A stretch of 64,000 bases of DNA from Knoellia locipacati (GCF_007992835.1 NZ_BKBA01000003.1:248001-312000), one strand, 5' to 3'. Counted from the stretch's first letter, positions 40,882 through 50,932 are shown. Numbers and translations: made by a program. Notes: generated from the sequence alone by a model not told the origin.

Positions 40882-40910
40882 AGACGCCGGGCCCGTGGGG
40901 CCCGGCGTCT
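40882..40910. terminator. bidirectional hairpin terminator
   Basis: Perfect 13-base arms (40882-40894 and 40898-40910, AGACGCCGGGCCC) with a three-base loop, between the convergent coaA and the transglycosylase-like gene. Confidence 0.8.
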
Positions 40911-40950
40911 GCTCGTCTCAGGGTGCTGCTGGGGTGCTGCTCGGCCGTGC

Positions 40951-41706
40951 TCAGTACCAGTGCGGCGAGCGGGCCTGCCACTGGTCCCACGCGTTGCACG
41001 GGGTGCCGTAGGACTGCTTGATGTACCAGAGGCCCCACGTGATCTGGGTGATCGGGTTGGTGCGGTAGTCCGAGCCGAACTTCGCCATCTTGCTGGCGGG
41101 CAGGCTCTGCGGGATGCCGTAGGCGCCCGAGGAGGAGTTCTCGGCGGTGTGGTCCCACGAGCTCTCGCCCTCCCAGAGGAGGTTGAGGCAGCGCCACTGG
41201 CCGTCGCCCCAGCCCTGGTCGGACATGAGGGCGCGAGCAGCCGAGCGCGGGTCCTTCTGCGCGTTGGCGATCGCGGACGCGCGGGCCTTCTCGCGGGCGA
41301 CCTTCTGGGCGGCGGCAGCACGGGCCTTGGCGAGCGCCTCGGCCTTGGCCTTGGCGGCCGCGGCGTCGGCGGCGGCCCTGGCGTCCGCGGCAGCCTGCGC
41401 CTTGGCGCTGGCGGCGGCGCGCTGGGTGTTGACACCGGCGCGGTCACGGGAGATGCGGGCGCTGTCGGTCGCGCTCTCGCGGGCCGAGAGTGCGGCCTGG
41501 GTCATGGCCGACGAGCTCAGGGTGAAGGGCTCGGAGTCCGCCACGGCGTCGTTGGCGCTCACGCCGACGGCGCCGGTGCCCACGAGGGCCAGGGCCATCG
41601 CGGCGGTGACGGCGGGTCGGCGGGCGACGCCCAGCGCGACCGTCAGGGGTGCTTCGGATGGACGCGCGTGGCGTCCGCGGTGACGACCGCGGTACCGGCT
41701 GTTCAT
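40951..41706 (-). CDS. exported transglycosylase-SLT-like protein with Ala-rich coiled coil
   Basis: A 251-residue exported protein. A basic N-terminus precedes a hydrophobic segment (about 33-52, AAMALALVGTGAVGVSA), a signal or anchor. Residues about 70-150 form an Ala/Lys/Arg/Glu heptad-like helix (ADARAAADAAAAKAKAEALA). The C-terminal 90 residues resemble the catalytic domain of small lytic transglycosylases: NLLWEGESSWDHTAENSSSGAYGIPQ, with the Glu of GESSW as the likely acid, and a Cys pair (about 172 and 236). It ends SPHWY. It likely cleaves peptidoglycan strands. A hairpin precedes it in the leader. Confidence 0.85.
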   Translation of the reverse strand: MNSRYRGRHRGRHARPSEAPLTVALGVARRPAVTAAMALALVGTGAVGVSANDAVADSEPFTLSSSAMTQAALSARESATDSARISRDRAGVNTQRAAASAKAQAAADARAAADAAAAKAKAEALAKARAAAAQKVAREKARASAIANAQKDPRSAARALMSDQGWGDGQWRCLNLLWEGESSWDHTAENSSSGAYGIPQSLPASKMAKFGSDYRTNPITQITWGLWYIKQSYGTPCNAWDQWQARSPHWY

Positions 41707-41734
41707 CGAAGGGTTTTCCTCTCACTACGCAGAA

Positions 41735-41762
41735 CAGCCCGGCTGAGGATCCAGTCGGGCTG
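41735..41762 (-). promoter_or_regulatory. leader hairpin of the transglycosylase-like gene
   Basis: Arms CAGCCCG (41735-41741) and CGGGCTG (41756-41762), with an inner CTG/CAG extension, 29 bases upstream of the start and close to the GAGAGG binding site. It may tune translation. It does not match any riboswitch I know. Confidence 0.4.
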
Positions 41763-41908
41763 CGTTACCAAATCGAGACCAACGTACGCGATGACCCCCC
41801 GGATGGGCAAAACGGGAGGTCCCGTCGTGCTCATCCGCGCCCGGCGCGAACGGGCCAGGTGCGGGTGACAGCGGTCACGATCCCACACGGCCGTGTGCGT
41901 TCCGACAG

Positions 41909-41946
41909 CGGTATGCCGTCCGCTCGGGCGAGCGGACGGCATACCG
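41909..41946 (-). terminator. phoH terminator built on paired GTATGCCG octamers
   Basis: Perfect 17-base arms (41909-41925 and 41930-41946), each with the octamer, and a four-base loop, 24 bases after the phoH stop. A separate 14-base perfect palindrome, CACACGGCCGTGTG, lies at 41884-41897. Confidence 0.85.
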
Positions 41947-41970
41947 GGTCGTGCGGTCCCGCGGGAGGGG

Positions 41971-43362
41971 TCAGAGGCTGTCCTCGGACTCCAGGAGGTC
42001 GGTCACGAGGGCCGCGATCGGGCTGCGCTCGCTGCGGGTCAGGGTGACGTGGGCGAAGAGGGGGTGGCCCTTGAGCTTCTCGATGACGGCGGCGACCCCG
42101 TCGTGGCGGCCGACCCGGAGGTTGTCGCGCTGGGCGACGTCGTGGGTCATGACGACCTTGGAGTTCTGGCCGATGCGCGACAGGACGGTGAGCAGGACGT
42201 TGCGCTCGAGCGACTGGGCCTCGTCGACGATGACGAAGGCGTCGTGGAGCGAGCGGCCGCGGATGTGGGTGAGTGGCAGGACCTCGAGCATCCCCCGGTC
42301 GAGGACCTCCTCGACGACCTCGCGCGAGACGAGCGCGGAGAGCGTGTCGAAGACCGCCTGGCCCCACGGGTTCATCTTCTCGGACTCGGAGCCGGGGAGG
42401 TAGCCGAGCTCCTGGCCGCCGACGGCGTAGAGCGGGCGGAAGACGACGACCTTGCGCTGCTGGCGGCGCTCCATGACCGCCTCGAGTCCCGCACAGAGCG
42501 CGAGCGCCGACTTGCCGGTGCCGGCGCGGCCACCGAGGCTGACGATGCCGATGTCGGGGTCGAGGAGGATGTCGAGCGCGATGCGCTGCTCGGCGCTGCG
42601 ACCGTGGAGGCCGAAGGCGTCGCGGTCGCCCTTGACGAGGCGCACCTGCTTGTCGGCGCCGACCCGGCCGAGACCGCTGCCCCGGGGGGACAGCAGCTTG
42701 AGCCCGGTGTGGCACGGCAGCTCGGCGGCACCGAGGTGCTCGAGCCGGCCGTACTCGTAGAGGTGGTCCATCTCCTCGGTGGTGACCTCGACCTCGTCCA
42801 TGCCGGTCCAGCCCGAGTCGACGGCGAGCTCGGCGCGGTACTCCTGCGCCTCCATGCCGCAGGCCGACGCCTTGACCCGCATCGGCAGGTCCTTGCTGAC
42901 GATCGTCACCGCGCGACCCTCGTTGGCGAGGTTCCTGGCGACCGCGAGGATCCGGGTGTCGTTGTCACCCAGGCGGAAGCCGGCGGGAAGCGAGGAGGGG
43001 TCCGTGTGGTTGAGCTCGACCCGCAGGGTGCCACCCACGTCACCGACGGGGACGGGGGCGTCGAGGCGACCGGCCTGGATCCGCAGGTCGTCGAGGAGCC
43101 GCAGGGCGGTGCGGGCGAAGAACCCCAGCTCCGGGTGGTGGCGCTTGGCCTCGAGCTCGGTGACGACGACGACCGGCAGGACGACCTCGTGCTCCTTGAA
43201 CCGCAGGATCGCCCGCGGGTCGGAGAGGAGGACCGAGGTGTCGAGGACGTAGGTCCGCAGGGCCGGTTCGGCGACCGTGGCGGTGGCGGCCGCGCGCTTG
43301 CGCCGGGGACTCCCGGCGCTGGTCGTCGGGGAGGAAACGGGCGAAGGCGAGGTCGTGGCCAC
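41971..43362 (-). CDS. phoH2: PIN-PhoH2 ATPase/RNase fusion
   Basis: A 463-residue protein of the PhoH2 class: an N-terminal PIN nuclease domain ([17 protein letters not shown], about 35-180, with the acidic cluster [10 protein letters not shown]) and a C-terminal PhoH ATPase (P-loop [15 protein letters not shown] near 275, [12 protein letters not shown] Walker B). In mycobacteria, PhoH2 is a sequence-specific RNA helicase-RNase, with a short antitoxin-like upstream gene. No such small gene is visible here. I chose GTG at 43362 because AGGAG lies seven bases upstream. Two hairpins sit in the leader. Confidence 0.93.
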   Translation of the reverse strand: MATTSPSPVSSPTTSAGSPRRKRAAATATVAEPALRTYVLDTSVLLSDPRAILRFKEHEVVLPVVVVTELEAKRHHPELGFFARTALRLLDDLRIQAGRLDAPVPVGDVGGTLRVELNHTDPSSLPAGFRLGDNDTRILAVARNLANEGRAVTIVSKDLPMRVKASACGMEAQEYRAELAVDSGWTGMDEVEVTTEEMDHLYEYGRLEHLGAAELPCHTGLKLLSPRGSGLGRVGADKQVRLVKGDRDAFGLHGRSAEQRIALDILLDPDIGIVSLGGRAGTGKSALALCAGLEAVMERRQQRKVVVFRPLYAVGGQELGYLPGSESEKMNPWGQAVFDTLSALVSREVVEEVLDRGMLEVLPLTHIRGRSLHDAFVIVDEAQSLERNVLLTVLSRIGQNSKVVMTHDVAQRDNLRVGRHDGVAAVIEKLKGHPLFAHVTLTRSERSPIAALVTDLLESEDSL

Positions 43363-43378
43363 GGCAGGGCTCCTAGGC

Positions 43379-43521
43379 GCGCACGCTGACGTCGTGCGCC
43401 GGCTCGAAGGTGTGGAACCCGGTCGACCCTCTGCCACGAGCAGGGAGCCGAGAGTGGTCCCTCCTCCGGAGCGTGGTGTGCTCCATGCGTTGGGCCTCCC
43501 GAACGCACCAAGGTGGTGCGT
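43379..43521 (-). promoter_or_regulatory. leader region of phoH with two hairpins; 306-base gap 43363-43668
   Basis: The gap between phoH and the isoprenyl transferase holds no convincing gene. A hairpin with arms GCGCACG (43379-43385) and CGTGCGC (43393-43399) ends two bases before the phoH AGGAG site. A second, ACGCACC (43503-43509) with GGTGCGT (43515-43521), lies further up. One GTATGCCG octamer (43551-43558, reverse) is present. The structures suggest a regulated leader. Confidence 0.4.
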
Positions 43522-43668
43522 CAGACGTGACGCTACGACTGCGTGACTTCCGGCATACGGACGCTCGCGGCGTGTCGCGACCTGTTCATTTCCGTGACAC
43601 GTTCGACGCGGTGGCAGGTGTGAAGGACGTGACCGGTGGGGCTGCAGTGGCGCCTGTGGTGACCAGTG

Positions 43669-44430
43669 TCAGGAGCCGAAACGCCGGTGGCGCTCGCCGA
43701 ACGCGCGCAGCGCGCGCAGGAAGTCGACCTTGCGGAAGTCGGGCCAGTACGCCTCGCAGAAGTAGAACTCCGAGTGCGCGCTCTGCCACAGCAGGAAGCC
43801 GCCGAGGCGCTGCTCCCCCGACGTCCGGATGACGAGGTCGGGGTCGGGCTGCCCCTTGGTGTAGAGGTGCTCGGCGATGTGCTCGACGTCGAGGATCTCG
43901 GCGAGCTCCTCGATCGTCGTGCCGAGGTCGGCGTGCTCGAGCAGCAGCGAGCGCACCGCGTCGGCGATCTCGCGCCGCCCGCCGTAGCCGACCGCGACGT
44001 TGACGAGCATCCCGTCGACCCCCGCGGTGCGGGCAGCGGCCGCCTCGAGCCGCTCGCGGGTCACCGCCGGCAGCAGGGTGAGCGCGCCGACGACGTGGAG
44101 CCGCCAGCGCCCCTCGTCGGCGAGCGTGTCGACGGCGCGCTCGATGATCCCGAGCAGCGGTCGCAGCTCGGACTCCGGACGGTTGAGGTTGTCGGTCGAG
44201 AGCAGCCAGAGCGTGACGACCTCGACCCCGACCTCCTCGCACCACCCGAGCAGGTTGGCGATGTTGTCGGCACCGGCCTGGTGCCCCTCGCTCGTCCCGG
44301 CTCCGCGGGCCCGCGCCCAGCGGCGGTTCCCGTCGAGCATGACGCCGACGTGGCGGGGGATGCTCTCGGGACCCAGCCCCTTGGCCAGACGACGCCCGTA
44401 TGCCGCATAGAGGACATCGCTGAGCGCCAT
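43669..44430 (-). CDS. uppS: isoprenyl transferase (cis-prenyltransferase)
   Basis: Builds Z-polyprenyl diphosphates, carriers for wall sugar units, 253 residues. Motifs: HVGVMLDGNRRWAR with catalytic Asp33, SEGHQAGADNIANLL, LSTDNLNRP, DLVIRTSGEQRLGGFLLWQSAHSEFY. Mycobacteria have a short-chain Z,E-farnesyl synthase (Rv1086) in exactly this place near mca. Whether this one makes the C15 or the C50-55 product cannot be told. It is divergent from trhA. Confidence 0.93.
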   Translation of the reverse strand: MALSDVLYAAYGRRLAKGLGPESIPRHVGVMLDGNRRWARARGAGTSEGHQAGADNIANLLGWCEEVGVEVVTLWLLSTDNLNRPESELRPLLGIIERAVDTLADEGRWRLHVVGALTLLPAVTRERLEAAAARTAGVDGMLVNVAVGYGGRREIADAVRSLLLEHADLGTTIEELAEILDVEHIAEHLYTKGQPDPDLVIRTSGEQRLGGFLLWQSAHSEFYFCEAYWPDFRKVDFLRALRAFGERHRRFGS

Positions 44431-44488
44431 GTCGTCACCGTACCGCCGGGCCCGAAGGAGACAGAGGGCACGTGGCTCCCGGTCCGGA

Positions 44489-44506
44489 ACCTACGGAAAC
44501 GTAGGT
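44489..44506. promoter_or_regulatory. palindromic operator upstream of trhA
   Basis: ACCTACGGAAACGTAGGT: perfect seven-base arms with a four-base spacer, 16 bases before the trhA start. The size and symmetry fit a TetR-type operator. A -10-like TATCGT follows immediately. Confidence 0.55.
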
Positions 44507-44521
44507 ATCGTTGTGGAGATC

Positions 44522-45220
44522 ATGAGTACCCCACGTGAGCCCCGCACGCTCGACGCCCTCGAGGAGCGCGTCGACGCCGTGCTCGAGGCCGTCAAGCCCA
44601 AGCTGCGCGGCTGGCTGCACCTCGCGATGGCACCGATCGCCTTCATCGGCGGCCTCGTGCTCGTCGTCCTCGGTGACACCGTCCAGGCCCGCGCGGCGGC
44701 GGCGATCTTCACGGTGACGGCCGTGTTCCTCTTCTCGATGTCGGCCGTCTACCACCGCGGCACGTGGTCACCCCGCTGGGGCACCGCCCTCAAGCGGATC
44801 GACCACTCCAACATCTTCCTCATCATCGCCGGCAGCTACACGCCGTTCGCGTTGCTGCTCCCCCTCAACCAGGGCCGGACGCTGCTCGCGATCGTGTGGA
44901 CCGGCGCGCTGCTCGGGGTCGTCTTCCGGCTCGTGTGGATCAACGCCCCCCGGTGGCTCTACGTCCCGGTCTACGTCGCGCTCGGCTCGGTCGCGGTCTT
45001 CTTCCTCGGGCCCCTGCTGCAGCACGCGGGCACCGCTGTCGTGAGCCTCGTGCTCGCCGGCGGCGTGCTCTATACGCTCGGCGCGGTCGTCTACGGGATC
45101 AAGCGCCCGAACCCCTCACCGCGCTGGTTCGGCTTCCACGAGATCTTCCACGCGCTAACGATCCTCGCGTTCGTCACCCACTACATCGCCGCCTCGATCG
45201 CGCTCTACGACCGCGTCTGA
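44522..45220 (+). CDS. trhA: hemolysin III / TrhA family membrane protein
   Basis: A 232-residue seven-helix membrane protein related to PAQR receptors. Seen: SAVYHRGTW (histidine and acidic motifs of the family), DHSNIFLIIAGSYTPFALL, and [21 protein letters not shown]. The three metal-ligand histidine regions are intact. Bacterial members affect membrane fluidity and fatty-acid homeostasis. A perfect palindrome covers the promoter, so a repressor probably controls it. The 3' end overlaps the opposite-strand gene by 66 bases. Confidence 0.9.
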   Translation: MSTPREPRTLDALEERVDAVLEAVKPKLRGWLHLAMAPIAFIGGLVLVVLGDTVQARAAAAIFTVTAVFLFSMSAVYHRGTWSPRWGTALKRIDHSNIFLIIAGSYTPFALLLPLNQGRTLLAIVWTGALLGVVFRLVWINAPRWLYVPVYVALGSVAVFFLGPLLQHAGTAVVSLVLAGGVLYTLGAVVYGIKRPNPSPRWFGFHEIFHALTILAFVTHYIAASIALYDRV

Positions 45221-45499
45221 GCCGGTCCCGGAGCCGTGACCCGAGTCGACCTCGGTGGTGGCCGGGATCCCGGCCGCGTCCCGCTCGGCGGCCTTCTGCT
45301 TGTAGGACATCCGGCGCAGCCGGGCGTTCATGTTGCGCATGAGCAGCCACAGCGCCACGACGAGGAAGAGGAACGCCACGAAGGCCCAGACGCCCGGGGC
45401 CGCGGCCTGGCTCGGCGTGAGGTCCTCCGTCGGGCTGGGGCTCGGCGTCGGCGACGGAGCGAACGGGGCGGCGGCGAGCATCAGGGTGTCGAGGGTCAT
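45155..45499 (-). CDS. single-pass membrane protein coupled to mca
   Basis: A 114-residue protein, starting at an ATG that overlaps the mca stop by four bases. It has a Ser/Thr/Pro-rich outer segment ([13 protein letters not shown]) and one membrane helix (about 37-55, [17 protein letters not shown]). A short basic cytoplasmic stretch ([15 protein letters not shown]) and a charged tail that reads against the 3' end of trhA follow. A small membrane protein in this position next to mca is known in mycobacteria (Rv1083) with no known function. Confidence 0.75.
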   Translation of the reverse strand: MTLDTLMLAAAPFAPSPTPSPSPTEDLTPSQAAAPGVWAFVAFLFLVVALWLLMRNMNARLRRMSYKQKAAERDAAGIPATTEVDSGHGSGTGSDAVVERDRGGDVVGDEREDR

Positions 45500-46437
45500 G
45501 CGGTGCGAACCTTCCGTCCGTCGTGCGCGAGGGTGAGCGAGCCGGAGGTCGCGAGCGCGTCGGCCTCGGCGACGTCGGTGGGCAGCCCCGCGAAGAGGTC
45601 GTCCTCGCCCTCGACGATCGGCACGTAGGACAGCCCGGCCTCGTAGTCCTCCCACGGCCAGACCCGGGCCTGCTCCTCGCGCGAGACCTTGAAGAAGGTG
45701 CCGTCCGGGTCGATCTGCGTGGCGTGCGCGAGCAGCGCGGCGTCGCGCCGCTCGAACCACGCGTCGCAGACGACGCGCGTCGTGACCGTCCGCTCGCGGG
45801 CGGGGTCCCAGTTCTCGAGCCACGCGGCATACGGGCTCTCCTCGCCGAGCGCGGTGAGGGCCTCGTGGAAGGCGACGACGCGTCCGCGGCTGAAGGTCTG
45901 GTTGTAGTAGATCTTGAGCGGCTGCCACGGCTCACCCGCTCCCGGGTATGCCGTGGGGTCGCCCGCCGCCTCGAAGGCCGCCATCGAGACCTCGTGGCAC
46001 ATGATGTGGTCGGGGTGGGGGTAGCCGCCGTTCTCGTCGTAGGTCGTCATGACGTGCGGACGGAAGCGACGGATCTCGCGCACGAGGGCCTCGGTCGTCA
46101 CCTCGAGGGGCTCGAGCGCGAAGCAGCCGTCGGGCAGCGGCGGCAGCGGGTCGCCCTCGGGCAGGCCCGAGTCGACGAAGCCGAGCCACGTGTGGTCGAC
46201 GCCGAGGATCTCCTGGGCGCGCTTCATCTCGTCGCGGCGGACCTGGGCGAGGTCGCGCAGGATGTGCGGGTCGTCGGCGAGCTGGGGGTTGAGGATGTCG
46301 CCGCGCTCACCGCCGGTGCACGAGACGACGAGGACGTCGTGGCCCTCGTCGACGTACTTCGCCATCACCGCGGCGCCCTTGCTCGACTCGTCGTCGGGGT
46401 GCGCGTGGACGCACATGAGACGGAGGCGGTCTGACAC
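45496..46437 (-). CDS. mca: mycothiol S-conjugate amidase
   Basis: Cleaves mycothiol adducts of toxins into a mercapturic acid and GlcN-inositol, a detoxification step unique to actinobacteria. The 313-residue zinc enzyme has VHAHPDDES (His13 and Asp16) and [13 protein letters not shown] (His144) as metal ligands. [11 protein letters not shown] also matches Mca. The GTG start puts the first ligand at residue 13, as in the family. It is divergent from the DUF4307-type gene. Confidence 0.95.
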   Translation of the reverse strand: MSDRLRLMCVHAHPDDESSKGAAVMAKYVDEGHDVLVVSCTGGERGDILNPQLADDPHILRDLAQVRRDEMKRAQEILGVDHTWLGFVDSGLPEGDPLPPLPDGCFALEPLEVTTEALVREIRRFRPHVMTTYDENGGYPHPDHIMCHEVSMAAFEAAGDPTAYPGAGEPWQPLKIYYNQTFSRGRVVAFHEALTALGEESPYAAWLENWDPARERTVTTRVVCDAWFERRDAALLAHATQIDPDGTFFKVSREEQARVWPWEDYEAGLSYVPIVEGEDDLFAGLPTDVAEADALATSGSLTLAHDGRKVRTA

Positions 46438-46549
46438 GTCGAGGGTCCTTCGGGTTCGTGGGGTCGCACAGGCGACAATGGACTCGCCCCATCTTCGCAC
46501 TCCGGCCGCACGCGTCGTGCGTGCCCCGTCGACAGGACCAGGACACCTC

Positions 46550-46912
46550 ATGCCGCTCCCCCGACCCGCTCCCGGCACCACCCGCTGGTGGGTCGTCGGC
46601 GCCGTCGGCATCTCCGCCATGGTCGCGGCGATCGTGTGGTTCGGGCTGGCCTCGGCCAACGCGCTGAGCGCGGACGTCACGACCTACGAGGTGGTGTCGG
46701 ACTCGGAGGTCAAGGTTGCCTACGACGTCCACCGGCCCGACGGTGCCGCGGTGCGGTGCACGGTCGAGGCGCAGGACGTGCGCCACGGCCGGGTGGGGAC
46801 CGTGGCCGACGAGGTGCCGGCGGGTGCCCGGTCGGTCCACCGCAAGGTCACCGTGAGGACGAGCGCCCGCGCCGTCACTGGGGTCGTCGCGTCCTGCGTC
46901 CGGGTGGGCTGA
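46550..46912 (+). CDS. DUF4307-type small membrane-anchored protein
   Basis: A 120-residue protein with one N-terminal helix (about 13-38, [22 protein letters not shown]) and an outer domain with two cysteines (TVEAQDV context and the C-terminal ASCVRVG). The position between mca and greA is that of Rv1081c, the DUF4307 prototype. Function unknown. It is followed after eight bases by the family A palindromic repeat. Confidence 0.8.
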   Translation: MPLPRPAPGTTRWWVVGAVGISAMVAAIVWFGLASANALSADVTTYEVVSDSEVKVAYDVHRPDGAAVRCTVEAQDVRHGRVGTVADEVPAGARSVHRKVTVRTSARAVTGVVASCVRVG

Positions 46913-46920
46913 GCCGGGGT

Positions 46921-47009
46921 CAGCATTATCGGGTGACCCGATAATGCTGGGCTCGACCCGGGTTGGCACCCCGGGTGGAGCGAGAGGTTGTCGGCTCGAG
47001 CCCGCCATC
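46921..47009. repeat. dispersed palindromic repeat, family A copy 2
   Basis: 14-base arms CAGCATTATCGGGT (46921-46934) and complement (46936-46949) around one base, then a second stem in CTCGACCCGGG/CCCGGGTGGAG. It differs from copy 1 (17934) by paired changes in both arms. The rest of the 308-base gap to greA holds the greA promoter region. Confidence 0.75.
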
Positions 47010-47040
47010 GGCTCGGTCGGGGACTCCTCAGGCGCGGCGT

Positions 47041-47110
47041 TCACGACGGACGTGCTTTTGCGCCCCGGCGTTGTTATCCTTGTTGTTTGCACAGCACGGG
47101 TCTGGGGCCC
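47041..47110 (+). promoter_or_regulatory. probable greA promoter region
   Basis: An unusually A+T-rich stretch (TTGTTATCCTTGTTGTTTGC, from 47072) in a G+C-rich gap. TATCCT (47076-47081) is the best -10. The -35 is unclear (GTGCTT 17 bases upstream). The transcript would have about a 130-base leader. Confidence 0.4.
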
Positions 47111-47220
47111 GCTGGACCAAGCAGAGGTTCAGGCCCCGGGCCCTTTCACGTAGGACCACCACCACCCTGACGCAGGCGACGTCCGTCGCCGGGTCACGGG
47201 CACCCGAGGAGTGAATCTCA

Positions 47221-47709
47221 GTGAGCGAGACCGTCGTCAAGACGAGCTACCTGACCCAGGAGGCGTACGACCGCCTCAAGGCGGAGCTCGAGCAGCTCTC
47301 CGGCGCCGGCCGCGCCGACATCGTCGCCAAGATCGAGGCGGCGCGTGAGGAGGGCGACCTCAAGGAGAACGGCGGCTACCACGCCGCCCGCGAGGAGCAG
47401 GGCAAGAACGAGGCCCGCATCCGTCAGCTCACCCAGCTCCTCGAGAACGCCATCATCGGTGAGACCCCTCCCGACGACGGCATCGTCGAGCCGGGCATGG
47501 TCGTCACGGCCGAGATCTTCGGCGACGAGGAGACCTTCCTCCTCGGTTCGCGCGAGATCGCCGACGGCACCCTGCAGGTCTACAGCGAGCAGTCCCCGAT
47601 CGGCTCCGCGGTCAACGGCCACAAGGCCGGCGACACCGTGAGCTACGAGGCCCCCAACGGCAAGCAGATCGAGGTCAAGATCCTCGACGCGAAGCCCTAC
47701 ACCGGCTGA
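47221..47709 (+). CDS. greA: transcript cleavage factor GreA
   Basis: Rescues backtracked RNA polymerase by stimulating transcript cleavage. 162 residues: an N-terminal coiled coil with the acidic tip (EAAREEGDLKENGGYHAAREEQG; Asp-Leu-Lys-Glu-Asn) and a C-terminal domain ending VSYEAPNGKQIEVKILDAKPY. GTG start. It is convergent with ilvA. Confidence 0.96.
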   Translation: MSETVVKTSYLTQEAYDRLKAELEQLSGAGRADIVAKIEAAREEGDLKENGGYHAAREEQGKNEARIRQLTQLLENAIIGETPPDDGIVEPGMVVTAEIFGDEETFLLGSREIADGTLQVYSEQSPIGSAVNGHKAGDTVSYEAPNGKQIEVKILDAKPYTG

Positions 47710-47727
47710 GTCGTCCCCCGGGACGCC

Positions 47728-47763
47728 AGAGGGCGCCCACCCCGCTCGGGGTGGGCGCCCTCT
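47728..47763. terminator. strong bidirectional terminator
   Basis: Perfect 16-base arms (47728-47743 and 47748-47763, AGAGGGCGCCCACCCC) with a four-base loop, between convergent greA and ilvA. Confidence 0.88.
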
Positions 47764-47775
47764 CGCTGTGTCCGG

Positions 47776-49014
47776 TCAGGCCTGCTCGAGCTCGCGGACG
47801 ATCGTGTAGCCCTTGGCGCTCATCGCGCGCAGCACCCGCTCGCAGTGCTCGGGGCCGCGCGTCTCGAGCCGCAGCGCGATCTCGACCTCGTCGACGTTGA
47901 TGTGCGGTCCGGTGCGGATGTGCTCGATCTCGAGGATGTTGGCGTCCACGCCGGCGCAGTCGGCGAGGATCGCGGCGAGGGACCCGGGGGTGTCGGGGAC
48001 GCGCACGGCGAACTGGAGGTAGCGGCCGGCGGCGACCATGCCGTGACGGATGATCCGCATCATGAGCAGCGGGTCGATGTTGCCCCCCGAGAGGACGCAG
48101 ACGACCGGCCCCTCGATGTCGGACGTGCCGGCGTTCTCGAGCAGCCAGCCTGCGGCGGAGGCACCGGCGGGCTCGACGACGAGCTTGGCGCGCTCGAGGA
48201 GGAAGAGCAGGGCGCGCGAGATGCCCTCTTCGCTCACCGTCTCGACGGAGTCGACGAGGTCGCGCACGATCGGGAAGGTCACGTCCCCGGGCAGGCCCAC
48301 GGCGATGCCGTCGGCCATGGTCGACATCGCGGCCGCCGCAATCGGGTGCCCGGCTGCGAGCGACCCCGGGTAGGCCGCGGCCTGCTCGGCCTGGACGCCG
48401 ACGATCCGGACGTCGGGCTTGAGCTCGCGCATGACGAGGGCGATGCCGGCGAGCAGCCCGCCGCCGCCCAGACCCACGACGACCGTCTTGACGTCGGGGC
48501 ACTGCTCGAGGATCTCGAGCCCACAGGTGCCCTGACCCGTGACGATGTCGTCGTGGTCGAAGGGATGGATGAGGATCGCGCCGGTCTCCTCGGCCCAGGC
48601 ACGCGCGTGCACGAGGCTCTCGTCGAGGGTCGCGCCGACCTGCTCGATGGTGGCGCCGTAGGCCTTGGTCGCCTGGACCTTGGGCATCGGGGCCCGCACG
48701 GGCATGTAGACCTTGACGTCGATCCCGAGCATCTGGCCGGCGAGCGCCACGCCCTGCGCGTGGTTGCCCGCGCTGGCGGCGACGACGCCGCGGGCCTTCT
48801 CGTCGTCGGTGAGCTTGGACATGCGGGTGTAGGCGCCGCGGATCTTGAACGACCCGGCGCGCTGGAGGTTCTCGCACTTGAGGAAGACGTCGGCGCCGAC
48901 GCGCTCGGACAGGCCTCGGTTGAACTCCATGGGTGTCGGAGCGATGACGGTGGAGAGCAGGTCAGCGGCGGCACGGATCTCGGCCACCGTCACCGACGAC
49001 GATGTGGGTGTCAT
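47776..49014 (-). CDS. ilvA: threonine ammonia-lyase with ACT domain
   Basis: PLP enzyme converting threonine to 2-oxobutanoate, entry to isoleucine. 412 residues: PLP Lys57 in GSFKIRGAYTRM, the PLP phosphate loop GLGGGGLLAGIAL, and a C-terminal ACT domain (about 335-412, FAVRVPDTPGSLAAIL) for feedback control. It has one ACT domain, as in the shorter, catabolic-like clade. Confidence 0.93.
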   Translation of the reverse strand: MTPTSSSVTVAEIRAAADLLSTVIAPTPMEFNRGLSERVGADVFLKCENLQRAGSFKIRGAYTRMSKLTDDEKARGVVAASAGNHAQGVALAGQMLGIDVKVYMPVRAPMPKVQATKAYGATIEQVGATLDESLVHARAWAEETGAILIHPFDHDDIVTGQGTCGLEILEQCPDVKTVVVGLGGGGLLAGIALVMRELKPDVRIVGVQAEQAAAYPGSLAAGHPIAAAAMSTMADGIAVGLPGDVTFPIVRDLVDSVETVSEEGISRALLFLLERAKLVVEPAGASAAGWLLENAGTSDIEGPVVCVLSGGNIDPLLMMRIIRHGMVAAGRYLQFAVRVPDTPGSLAAILADCAGVDANILEIEHIRTGPHINVDEVEIALRLETRGPEHCERVLRAMSAKGYTIVRELEQA

Positions 49015-49056
49015 GGGGCCGAGGTTAGTCGCGTCCCGCAGGGCAGACTCCGGAGG

Positions 49057-49905
49057 TCAGTCGGTCGTGCGGGCGTTGAAGGCGCGCAGGGCGAGCGGGG
49101 CGACGACGGCCGTGATCGCGAGCGACCAGATGAGCGTGGCCAGCTCGGGGTGGTGCAGCGGCCACGGGGCATCGGCCCGCACGGGGATGCCCGCGATCCC
49201 CCAGTTGTCTCGCAGGGCCTGGCTCAGCGAGCTGATCGGGTTCCACTCGGCGATGGTGCGCAACCACGAGGGCATGACGTCGGTGCGCGCGAAGGCGTTG
49301 GAGAGGAAGGTGACGGGGAAGATCGTCGTGAACATCAGCCCGTTGACCGCCTCGACGGACCGCATGGCCGAGCCGACGAGGATGCCGACCCAGATCATCG
49401 CGAACCCGAAGAGCAGCAGCAGGCCGTAGCCGAGGAGCCCCTTGACCACGCCTTCATGGATCCGCCACCCGATGAAGAGACCGGTCACCGACATCACGGC
49501 CACACCGATGCTCGAGTGGATGAGCGCCCCGATCGCACGCGCGATGAGGATCGAGGAGCGCTGGATCGGCAGCGACCGCAACCGGTCGACCATGCCCTTG
49601 CCGATGTCGGTGTTGAGCCCGATGGCGACGATGAAGGCGCTGAACGCGATGGTCTGCGCCATGATCCCGGGCAGCAGCCAGGGCTTGTAGTCGACGCCGG
49701 GGATCTTGATCGAGCCACCGAAGACGAAGGCGAAGAGCAGCACGAACATGATCGGCTGGATCGTCACGTCGGTGAGCATCTCGGGCTGGCGCTTGATGTG
49801 GGTGAGGTTGCGTCGCACGAGGGCGACGACCTGACGCACCCGCCCGGCACCGCTCGCACGGGGAGCGGGACGGTCGAGGGCTACGGCGTCCGTGGCGGCA
49901 CTCAT
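49057..49905 (-). CDS. ABC-2 type exporter permease (DrrB-like)
   Basis: A 282-residue six-helix permease. RRNLTHIKRQPEMLTDVTIQP before helix 1 and RLRSLPIQRSSILIAR are DrrB-family marks. It is paired with the ATPase upstream; the 58-base gap carries its own binding site. It likely exports a hydrophobic compound or drug. Confidence 0.9.
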   Translation of the reverse strand: MSAATDAVALDRPAPRASGAGRVRQVVALVRRNLTHIKRQPEMLTDVTIQPIMFVLLFAFVFGGSIKIPGVDYKPWLLPGIMAQTIAFSAFIVAIGLNTDIGKGMVDRLRSLPIQRSSILIARAIGALIHSSIGVAVMSVTGLFIGWRIHEGVVKGLLGYGLLLLFGFAMIWVGILVGSAMRSVEAVNGLMFTTIFPVTFLSNAFARTDVMPSWLRTIAEWNPISSLSQALRDNWGIAGIPVRADAPWPLHHPELATLIWSLAITAVVAPLALRAFNARTTD

Positions 49906-49963
49906 GCGGGGACCTCGCAAAGGATCTGGGGGAACGACGTGGAGGAAGGACTGTGTGCGGTGT

Positions 49964-50928
<965 letters not shown>

Positions 50929-50932
<4 letters not shown>

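Noticed and set aside
41707-41800. c-di-AMP (ydaO) riboswitch before the transglycosylase-like gene
   Set aside because: Such genes often carry one in actinobacteria, but the leader is too short and lacks the conserved ydaO core; only a simple hairpin is present.
43410-43832. A 140-codon plus-strand frame in the phoH-uppS gap
   Set aside because: No ribosome binding site, amino-acid composition typical of noise, and it runs antisense into the uppS gene.
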